A stretch of DNA of 64,000 bases, taken from NCBI RefSeq assembly GCF_003586285.1, contig NZ_QUBR01000001.1, forward strand, positions 1,481,373 through 1,545,372. The letters run 5' to 3'. The notes beneath the pieces are model-generated. The model saw only the letters and a program-made list of their open reading frames with translations. It was not told the origin of the DNA and made no database searches. Within the stretch, counting starts at the first letter, position 1. Every line of letters begins with the position of its first letter. The position numbers and the translations under genes are program-made. This DNA comes from Aeromicrobium endophyticum (GTDB lineage: Bacteria; Actinomycetota; Actinomycetes; Propionibacteriales; Nocardioidaceae). Below are positions 8,468-15,376 of this stretch, one piece after another.

Positions 8468-8532
8468 TTGACGTGTGACCGCCATCACGGCAGGATGCTC
8501 ACTAAGATCACTTAGATAACTATGATTAGCAG
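8468..8532 (+). promoter_or_regulatory. Promoter/operator region of the Liv-type transporter operon
   Basis: TTGACG (8468-8473) is followed by a Crp/GlxR-like dyad TGTGA-N6-TCACG at 8474-8489. Next come an inverted repeat CTAAG-N4-CTTAG (8502-8515), a TATGAT -10-like hexamer at 8521-8526, and TTAGCAG at 8526-8532. TTAGCAG ends 13 bases before the ATG, against 12 in the monooxygenase promoter. The order of elements is the same as at 2184-2235, so co-regulation of uptake and oxygenation is likely. Confidence 0.6.
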
Positions 8533-8545
8533 GAAAGAGACGGGC

Positions 8546-9772
8546 ATGACGATCTTCACTCGTTCGAAGCGGGGCGCAGCCTTTGTCACCGGGTTGGTGC
8601 TGCTTGGCACCACGGCGGCCTGTGGTGGCGGCAGCGGTAGCGGCGGCGGCTCGGGACCCATCAAGGTCGGGGTCCCGCTCGGGATCACCGGCCCCGCGGC
8701 CGGCACCGCGGACTGGGACCGGATGGGCGTCGAGCTCTCCGTGAAGCAGATCAACGCGGACGGCGGCATCGACGGCCGCAAGGTCAAGGCGGTCTTCGTC
8801 GACACCGAGCTCGACCCGGCCAAGGCCGTGACTGCCACGAACCGGCTCATCAACGAGGAGAAGGTCGACCTCGTCGTCGGCCCGATGACCAGCGACGAGA
8901 CGCTGGCGACCCTCCCGGCCCTCAGCCGGGCCAACATCCCCTCCATCAACGGCGCCGGCAGCAAGCTCGACCCGAAGGTCGCCCCGTACTCGTTCGGCAT
9001 GCTGCTCAACGCCGAGTACCAGGGTCAGAAGATGGTCGACTACGCCGTCAGCGAGTACGGCGCGAAGAAGGTCGCCGTCATCAGCTACTCCGGCACCCAG
9101 GGCAAGGTCGGCCGAGAGGCGATCGAGAAGCAGCTCAAGGTCAAGGGCGTCGAGGAGTCGGCCGGCCAGGAGTACGACATCCCGGTCACCGACCTCAGCT
9201 CGCAGGTCCTGGCGCTCAAGAAGGGCAACCCGGACGTCGTGCTCGCCTTCCCCCAGACCGGCAACGACACCGGGCTGCTCGTGCAGGCGATGCGCGACGC
9301 CAACCTGGACGTGCCGGTCGTCGGCAGCTACGCGACGACCTATGCGGGGCAGGCCAAGGCCGTCGCCGGTCCGGATGCCTACAAGAACTTCGTCTCCGTC
9401 AGCTGGCCTGCGTTCAGCGCCTGCTCGACGAGCGACGTCCGCACCGAGGCCACCGACTTCATCGCCGAGGTCAAGAAGACGTACGGCGAGAAGCGCACGA
9501 CCGGTGCCGCCTTCGACAACATCGCCTCGTTCCGCGATGCCCTGTGGCTGCTGAAGGCCGGCATCGAGGGCTCGAAGTCGACGGACGCGAAGAAGGTCAC
9601 CAGCTGGCTGGCCAAGAACGAGACCGCGGCCGCCAAGAAGCAGCCGCTCGTGCACAACGCCTACGCGCTGAGTGACGACAGCCGCTTCCTGATGGACCCC
9701 GACTCGCTGACCCTCGTCAACGCCGGCACCGAGGTCGTGCCGGGCATCATCCAGCGCATCGACGGCTGCTGA
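8546..9772 (+). CDS. Liv-type ABC transporter substrate-binding lipoprotein
   Basis: A 408-residue periplasmic-binding-fold protein (Peripla_BP_6, LivJ/AmiC type). It starts with a lipoprotein signal: positive residues, a hydrophobic core VTGLVLLGTT and AAC as lipobox end. A Gly/Ser-rich linker precedes the mature domain beginning PIKVGVPLGITGP. The ATG at 8546 is preferred over one at 8522 because AGGAAAG lies 8 bases upstream of it and the signal peptide is then of normal length. It captures the substrate outside the membrane for the permeases that follow. Such proteins in degradation clusters often bind aromatic or aliphatic acids rather than amino acids. Confidence 0.9.
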   Translation: MTIFTRSKRGAAFVTGLVLLGTTAACGGGSGSGGGSGPIKVGVPLGITGPAAGTADWDRMGVELSVKQINADGGIDGRKVKAVFVDTELDPAKAVTATNRLINEEKVDLVVGPMTSDETLATLPALSRANIPSINGAGSKLDPKVAPYSFGMLLNAEYQGQKMVDYAVSEYGAKKVAVISYSGTQGKVGREAIEKQLKVKGVEESAGQEYDIPVTDLSSQVLALKKGNPDVVLAFPQTGNDTGLLVQAMRDANLDVPVVGSYATTYAGQAKAVAGPDAYKNFVSVSWPAFSACSTSDVRTEATDFIAEVKKTYGEKRTTGAAFDNIASFRDALWLLKAGIEGSKSTDAKKVTSWLAKNETAAAKKQPLVHNAYALSDDSRFLMDPDSLTLVNAGTEVVPGIIQRIDGC

Positions 9773-9797
9773 TCCGGAACCTGAGGGAACCACTGTC

Positions 9798-10682
9798 ATG
9801 AACGAGATCCTGGTCATCCTGATCCGCGGCGCCGGCGTCGGCTCCTTGTACGCGCTGATCGCCATGAGCCTGAACCTGGCGTACAACGCGACGGGGGTGC
9901 TGAACTTCGCGCAGGGTCACCTGCTGGTCACGGCAGGCGTCTGCACCTACCTGTGGATGCCGGACGGCGCCGGCACCGCGTCCCCGATGTGGTACCTCAC
10001 GCTGGTCGCCGTCCTGGTGGCGACCGCCGTGGTCGGGATGATCCAGGGTCTCATCACGCTGATCCCGATGCGGCGCGATGGTGGCAGCCACTCCTGGGTG
10101 GCCACCACCATCGCCGGATCGATCGTCCTGGGCGCCCTGATCACCCTGTGGATCGGTCCGCAGGTCGTCAACGTGCCCAACTACTTCGGGTTCGTGCCGC
10201 TGCCGGACGGCCGGGTGCCCGGCGTCTACCCGATGCTGGTGGTCCTGGCGCTGGTGGTGTGGGCCGGGCTGCGCTGGTACCAGAGCTCCTTCCTCAGCGG
10301 CCTGGCGCTCAACGCCCTGAGCCAGGACGTCGACGCGGCCCGGGCCGCGGGAGTGCCGGCACTGAAGTTCCAGATGCTGGCGTTCGGCCTCGCGGCGGCC
10401 ATCACCGCCGGGGCAGGGTTCATCGGGTCCAGTGCGATCGAGATCTCGGGCAGCCGCGGCACCAACTACGTGATCTTCGGCTTCATCGTCGCCGTCATCG
10501 GCGGCATCGGAAACAACAAGGGTGCGCTGATCGCCGGCCCCCTGTTCGGCGTGCTGATGATGTACGTCTCGTTCGAGCTGGGCGGCGGGTTGCAGGTGGT
10601 CACGGCCTTGGCCGTCATCGTCGCGGTCCTGCTCCTCCGGCCCCAAGGAATCTTCGGGCGTCCCCACGCCCGACGGGTATAG
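9798..10682 (+). CDS. Liv-type ABC transporter permease (LivH-like)
   Basis: A 294-residue membrane protein with about eight hydrophobic segments. It has the LivH hallmarks near the N-terminus (GSLYALIAMSLNLAYNATGVLNFAQGHLL) and the conserved C-terminal stretch ending in LLRPQGIFGR. It forms half of the transmembrane channel with the LivM half of the next protein. TGAGGGAACC precedes the ATG, 25 bases after the binding-protein gene. The next gene starts 11 bases after its stop, so the transporter is one transcription unit. Confidence 0.92.
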   Translation: MNEILVILIRGAGVGSLYALIAMSLNLAYNATGVLNFAQGHLLVTAGVCTYLWMPDGAGTASPMWYLTLVAVLVATAVVGMIQGLITLIPMRRDGGSHSWVATTIAGSIVLGALITLWIGPQVVNVPNYFGFVPLPDGRVPGVYPMLVVLALVVWAGLRWYQSSFLSGLALNALSQDVDAARAAGVPALKFQMLAFGLAAAITAGAGFIGSSAIEISGSRGTNYVIFGFIVAVIGGIGNNKGALIAGPLFGVLMMYVSFELGGGLQVVTALAVIVAVLLLRPQGIFGRPHARRV

Positions 10683-10693
10683 GTGAGGTAGCC

Positions 10694-12475
10694 ATGTCAA
10701 CGAAGCACTCGACCCGGCCACGGCTGATCCGCCGTGAGCTGCGCAGGGATCTCGTCGCCGGCACGATGCTCATCGCTGCCGCCACGCTGGTCCCGACCTT
10801 CATGGGCAACCTGTTCTGGCAGCAGGCCATGCTCCTCGCCGCGGTCTACGTGATCGCGGCGGTCGGGCTCGACGTCCTGCGCTCGCAGGCCGAGCAGATG
10901 TCGTTCGGGCAAGGAGCCGTGCTGGGCGTCGCGGCCTACGTCGCGGCTCTGGCGAACGGGGTGTGGGAGAAGCCGCTGATCGTCGCGGCGGGCCTCGGCC
11001 TGGCCGCCGGGATGGTGACCGGCATGCTCATGGCGCTGCCCTCGCTGCGGGTGCAGAGCTACTACCTGGGCTTCGTCACCCTGGCAGGTGCCCTGGCGCT
11101 GCCCGACCTCATCATCAAGTTCAAGGACCAGACCCAGGCGCTCACCGGCGTCAACGTGTTCCTCGACGGGATCAACGAGCCCCTGGTGGGGTCGCTCAAC
11201 TGGCTGACGATCGGCGTGACCCTGCTGGCCGTGCTGGCGATCTTCGGCGGCGCCGTCCTCCGGTCGTCCGGCTTCGGTCGGGCCATGCTGCTGGCCGGCG
11301 AGAGCCCCGAGGCGGCGGTGACGGTCGGGCTGCGTCCCGGTCAGCTCCGGCTGCAGGCGTTCGCGCTGTCGTCGTTCGCGGCGTCGGTGGCCGGCGTCTG
11401 CTACGTCGGGGTCATCCAGTACGTCGGCTCGGGATCGTTCACCCTCGCGCTGTCGGTGATGCTGTACTTCGTCGTCATCGTCGGCGGTCCCGGCAAGGTG
11501 CTGGGCCCGATCCTCGGTGTCGTGCTGCTCTACATCGTCCCGGACCACCTGCTCGCCGGTCTGCTGGACTACCGCCTGCTGATCTACGGCACGCTGGTGC
11601 TCGTCGTCATGCTGGTGATGCCCGAGGGGATCGCCGGCGGGCTGGACCGCCTGCTGCGCAAGCTGTCGAAGCGCTCCGACGACCGCAGCCGCACCCTGAT
11701 CTCCTTGGCTCCGATCCTGGCGGCCGCACCTCGCGCCGAGGTCTCGGAGTCGGACGAGGCCCGTACCCCTCTGCTCGTCGTCGACGACGTGCGGCGCAGC
11801 TTCGGGTCGGTGAAGGCGCTCGACGGTGCGTCGATGACCGTGGAGCGCGGCACCGTGCACGCGATCGTCGGGCCCAACGGGTCCGGCAAGACCACGTTGC
11901 TCAACGCGATCTCGGGCCTGATCTCGGTCGACAGCGGCACCGTCGAGCTCGAGGGCCGCGACATCACGTCCACGTCGGCCAGCGCCCGTGCCCGGCTCGG
12001 GCTCGGGCGGACCTTCCAGCAACCACGGGTCCTGGACTCGCTCTCGGTCTGGGAGAACATCGACTGCGGTCGTCGGTCCGCGCACCAGATCGAGTGGTTC
12101 GAGGAGGCCATCGCCGCCTACGCCGCCGAGTGGGACACCATGAACAGCGGCGTGCTCCCGCACGGGCAGCGCCGGTTCGTCGAGGTGCTCAGGGCCCTGC
12201 ACGCCGGGCCGAGCCTGGTCGCGCTCGACGAGCCGGCCGCCGGTCTCTCGCACGGTGAGCGCCTCGAGTTCGGCCAGCTGCTGCGCGACGTCGCCAAGAC
12301 CACCACGGTCACGGTGCTGATCGTCGAGCACGACCTCGACCTGGTCTGGAACATCGCGGACACGATCACCGTCGTCGACGGCGGCCGAGTGATCGCCTCC
12401 GGCACGCCGGCGGAGCTCCGCAACAGCACGACCATCGCCCATCTCTTCGTCGGAGTCGACCATGTTGCAGGTTAA
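10694..12475 (+). CDS. Fused LivM-LivG: ABC permease and ATPase in one polypeptide
   Basis: A 593-residue fusion. Residues about 1-325 are a LivM-type permease with multiple membrane segments and the LivM signature EQMSFGQGAVLGVAAY. After a linker, residues about 355-593 are a LivG-type ATPase with Walker A GPNGSGKTT, Q-loop FQQPRVL, Walker B LVALDEP and switch histidine IVEHD. The ABC signature is degenerate (LPHGQRRFVEV instead of LSGGQQ). Normally these are two genes; here the frame is open throughout, without frameshift. The start is the ATG after GAGGTAGCC. It overlaps livF by 14 bases. The fusion guarantees 1:1 assembly with the second ATPase LivF. Confidence 0.92.
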   Translation: MSTKHSTRPRLIRRELRRDLVAGTMLIAAATLVPTFMGNLFWQQAMLLAAVYVIAAVGLDVLRSQAEQMSFGQGAVLGVAAYVAALANGVWEKPLIVAAGLGLAAGMVTGMLMALPSLRVQSYYLGFVTLAGALALPDLIIKFKDQTQALTGVNVFLDGINEPLVGSLNWLTIGVTLLAVLAIFGGAVLRSSGFGRAMLLAGESPEAAVTVGLRPGQLRLQAFALSSFAASVAGVCYVGVIQYVGSGSFTLALSVMLYFVVIVGGPGKVLGPILGVVLLYIVPDHLLAGLLDYRLLIYGTLVLVVMLVMPEGIAGGLDRLLRKLSKRSDDRSRTLISLAPILAAAPRAEVSESDEARTPLLVVDDVRRSFGSVKALDGASMTVERGTVHAIVGPNGSGKTTLLNAISGLISVDSGTVELEGRDITSTSASARARLGLGRTFQQPRVLDSLSVWENIDCGRRSAHQIEWFEEAIAAYAAEWDTMNSGVLPHGQRRFVEVLRALHAGPSLVALDEPAAGLSHGERLEFGQLLRDVAKTTTVTVLIVEHDLDLVWNIADTITVVDGGRVIASGTPAELRNSTTIAHLFVGVDHVAG

Positions 12476-13205
12476 GGATCTGAGTGCCGGCTACGGCCGG
12501 ATGACAGTGCTTCGCGACGTCTCGCTGCACGTCGAGCCCGGCCAGCTGTCGCTGCTGCTCGGCCCGAACGGCGCCGGCAAGACGACGCTGCTGAGCACGA
12601 TGGCGGGGCTGATCAAGCCGCAGTCGGGCACGGTCGAGGCCGAGAACGACGTCATCTCGGGCTGGACGCCCGAGCGCGTCGCTCGGCACGGCGTCCGCCT
12701 CGTGATGCAGGGTCACCGCGTGTTCCCGGAGACCTCCGTCGAGGACAACATCCGGCTCGGACAGATCAGCGTGCCCCGCAAGCAGCGCCGTCCCGAGCGG
12801 GAGATCTTCGACGAGGCCTTCGGCGTCTTCGACATCCTCGGTCAGAAGCGTCGCCAGCCGGCGCGCGACCTGTCCGGAGGGCAGCAGCAGATGCTGGCCC
12901 TGGTCCAGGCGTGGGTGGCCCGACCGAAGTACATGCTCTGCGACGAGCCCTCGATGGGCCTCGCGCTCTCGCTGGTGCCCGAGATCCTGGCCTTCCTCAA
13001 GCGTCGCACCGCCGAGGGGATGGGCGTCCTGCTGGTGGAGCAGTCGATCGACCAGCCGCTGCGGTTCGCCGACCGCGTGATGGTCATGCGGCACGGCGAG
13101 ATCGGCTTCGACCGCGACATCGCGGACGTCGAGGGCGTCGAGCAGATCACCCAGCAGATGCTCGGCCAGGCGTCCGCCGGCTCGTCCACGAACGACGTCC
13201 GCTAG
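12462..13205 (+). CDS. Liv-type ABC transporter ATPase (LivF-like)
   Basis: A 247-residue ATPase with Walker A GPNGAGKTT, Q-loop VMQGHRVF, signature LSGGQQQM, Walker B YMLCDEPSMGL and switch-loop VEQSI. The short LivF architecture and C-terminus fit the family. It pairs with the LivG half of the fused upstream protein to power uptake. Its signature motif is intact while that of the fused LivG is not, so one of the two ATP sites may be catalytically weak. The ATG lies inside the end of the upstream gene (14-base overlap). Confidence 0.92.
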   Translation: MLQVKDLSAGYGRMTVLRDVSLHVEPGQLSLLLGPNGAGKTTLLSTMAGLIKPQSGTVEAENDVISGWTPERVARHGVRLVMQGHRVFPETSVEDNIRLGQISVPRKQRRPEREIFDEAFGVFDILGQKRRQPARDLSGGQQQMLALVQAWVARPKYMLCDEPSMGLALSLVPEILAFLKRRTAEGMGVLLVEQSIDQPLRFADRVMVMRHGEIGFDRDIADVEGVEQITQQMLGQASAGSSTNDVR

Positions 13206-13208
13206 TCC

Positions 13209-14360
13209 GTGGACCTGACACTGACGCCGGACCAGGCGAGCTTCCAGGACGAGGTCAGGACGTGGCTGCGCGCCCACGTCCCGACCGAGCGACTGGCGAG
13301 CCCCGGCACGCCGGAGGGTCTCGAGCAGCACCGCTCCTGGGAGCGCACGATGTTCGAGGCCGGCCTCGCCGCGGTCCACTGGCCGCGCGAGCACGGCGGA
13401 CGCGGCCTCGGCCCGATCGAGACGTCGATCTTCTACGACGAGTACCTCGCCGCCGGTGCGCCCGACCGGCTCAACCGCCTGGCGCTCGGGCTGGCCGGGC
13501 CGACCCTGATCGAGTGCGGCGACGAGGCCCAGCGTGAGCGCTGGCTGTCGAACATGCTGTCCTGCGACGAGATCTGGTGCCAGGGGTTCAGCGAGCCCGG
13601 CGCGGGCAGCGACCTCGCCTCGTTGCGCACGCGTGGCGTGGTCGACGGCGACCGGCTCCGGGTCGACGGCCAGAAGATCTGGACCTCGCACTCGCAGTTC
13701 GCCGACTGGATCTTCGCCCTGGTCCGCACGGACCCGGAGGCTCCCAAGCACCGAGGCATCACCTTCGTGATGATCGACCGGCACAGCCCCGGTGTCGACG
13801 TGCGGCCCATCCGGCAGATGAACCACAGCTCGTCGTTCGCCGAGGTCTACTTCGACGACGTCGAGGTGCCGCTCGAGAACGTCGTGGGCGAGCTGAACGA
13901 CGGGTGGCGGGTCGCCATGGTCGCGCTGACCAACGAGCGGAGCAGCAACCTCAACACCGCCGCGCACTTCGAGCGGCTGCTCGGCGAGGTCATCGACCTG
14001 GTGCCGCCCGAGCGCCGTCGCGACCCGCGGATCGCGGCCGAGATCGGCCGGTTCCACGAGGAGATCGAGGCGTACCGCTACCTGACCTTGAGGACGCTGA
14101 CCGAGCTCTCGAAGGGGCGACGACCCGGGATCCAGTCGTCGATGGGAAAGCTCTGGTGGAGCGAGATGCAGACCCGCATCCACGAGCTCGGCCTCGAGAT
14201 GCTCGGCGACGACGCCGAGCTGCTGGATCCGGCCGACGCGCCCGGTGGCTTCGTGCACCGCTACTGGCTCGGCCGTGCCGCACACATCTACGCGGGGTCC
14301 AACGAGATCCAGCGCAACATCATCGCCGAGCGCTGGCTCGGCCTGCCGAAGGGGCGCTAG
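13209..14360 (+). CDS. Acyl-CoA dehydrogenase, large subunit of a likely heteromeric pair
   Basis: A 383-residue acyl-CoA dehydrogenase with the flavin-contact stretch CQGFSEPGAGSDLASLRT and the C-terminal motif IYAGSNEIQRNIIAERWLGLPK. The usual catalytic glutamate of the YEGT motif is replaced by Ala (YAGS); a glutamate occurs three residues later (SNEIQ). This pattern is common in actinobacterial FadE proteins that work with a second, shorter subunit. The GTG starts 4 bases after livF. Its stop overlaps the GTG of the next dehydrogenase by one base, which supports a two-subunit enzyme like the cholesterol side-chain FadE pairs. Confidence 0.9.
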   Translation: MDLTLTPDQASFQDEVRTWLRAHVPTERLASPGTPEGLEQHRSWERTMFEAGLAAVHWPREHGGRGLGPIETSIFYDEYLAAGAPDRLNRLALGLAGPTLIECGDEAQRERWLSNMLSCDEIWCQGFSEPGAGSDLASLRTRGVVDGDRLRVDGQKIWTSHSQFADWIFALVRTDPEAPKHRGITFVMIDRHSPGVDVRPIRQMNHSSSFAEVYFDDVEVPLENVVGELNDGWRVAMVALTNERSSNLNTAAHFERLLGEVIDLVPPERRRDPRIAAEIGRFHEEIEAYRYLTLRTLTELSKGRRPGIQSSMGKLWWSEMQTRIHELGLEMLGDDAELLDPADAPGGFVHRYWLGRAAHIYAGSNEIQRNIIAERWLGLPKGR

Positions 14361-15376
14361 TGGATTTCGAGTTCGACGAGGACCAGGTCGCGTTCGGAGC
14401 CGCGGTGCGCCGCTTCCTCGACGCCAAGCTCCCTCCGTCGCGCCTGCGCACGATCTGGGACGAGGGCCAGGGCTACCGCCACGAGGTGTGGCGCGAGCTC
14501 GCCGGTCTGGGGGTGGCCGGCTCGCTGGTCGACGAGGCGCACGGTGGGTCCGGCGGCCGGCTGACCGATCTCGTGCTGGTGCTGGGCGAGCTCGGGACCC
14601 ACGCCGTGCCCGAGCCGGCGGTCGAGACGGCCGTCGTCGCACCCCTGGTGCTGAGCGGGTTCGGCGCCCCAGCGCTCCAGCAGGAGTGGCTGCCCCAGAT
14701 CGCCGCGGGCGACACGATCGTCGCCGTCGCCGCGCGTCCGGAGGGGGCGCGGGTGCCCGACGGTGCCACAGCGGACGTCACGCTGGTGCGCTCGGGCCAC
14801 GAGGTCCATCTCGTCCGGCCCCAGCGCGTGACCGCCCGCCCACTGGCGGGTGCCGACCCGTCCCGGCGGCTGGCGGAGTGCGACTACCGGCTCGACGACT
14901 CCACGCTGGTCACCGTCGACCCCGCAGCGTCCCTGCTGATCGACACCGCCGGTGCGGCGGGCACAGCCGCTCTGCTCGTGGGACTGTGCGACCGGCTGGT
15001 CGACCTGACCCGCGAGCACCTCCTGACGCGGCAGCAGTTCGGCCGCCCGCTCGCCGAGTTCCAGGTGCTGAAGCACCGTCTGGTCGATGTCGCGGTCGCG
15101 GTCGAGGCGGCCCGCTCGCTCACCTGGAACGCCGGCTACCGCGTGGGCGTCGGCGACCCGGGAGCGGCGATGGCCGCGCGGGCGGCCAAGGCCGCGGCGA
15201 GTGAGGCCGCATCGAGAGCCGGGGCCGCCGCCCTGCAGCTCCACGGAGGCATCGGCTTCACGTGGGAGCACGACCTGCACCTGTGGTTGCAGCGAGCCAT
15301 GTCATGGGAGCGGTCCTTCGGGATCGCTCGCGAACTGCGCGCCCAGATGGGCGCCGAGCTGTTGGAGGCGAAGTGA
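14360..15376 (+). CDS. Acyl-CoA dehydrogenase, short partner subunit
   Basis: A 338-residue acyl-CoA dehydrogenase, shorter than the usual 380-390. The C-terminal region has LLTRQQFGRPLAEFQVLKHRLVD and LQLHGGIGFTWEHDLHLWLQRA, typical of the beta-type subunit in actinobacterial heteromeric dehydrogenases. Its middle domain is divergent and lacks the clear flavin-contact motif TEP-GSD. It probably forms a complex with the preceding gene product, giving one complete active site per heterodimer. The GTG at 14360 overlaps the previous stop (TAGTG) and its own stop overlaps the next gene (GTGA). Confidence 0.88.
   Translation: MDFEFDEDQVAFGAAVRRFLDAKLPPSRLRTIWDEGQGYRHEVWRELAGLGVAGSLVDEAHGGSGGRLTDLVLVLGELGTHAVPEPAVETAVVAPLVLSGFGAPALQQEWLPQIAAGDTIVAVAARPEGARVPDGATADVTLVRSGHEVHLVRPQRVTARPLAGADPSRRLAECDYRLDDSTLVTVDPAASLLIDTAGAAGTAALLVGLCDRLVDLTREHLLTRQQFGRPLAEFQVLKHRLVDVAVAVEAARSLTWNAGYRVGVGDPGAAMAARAAKAAASEAASRAGAAALQLHGGIGFTWEHDLHLWLQRAMSWERSFGIARELRAQMGAELLEAK

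Noticed and set aside
12366..14642. Long minus-strand open frame opposite livF and the first acyl-CoA dehydrogenase
   Set aside because: Same reason: shadow of well-supported plus-strand genes with conserved motifs.
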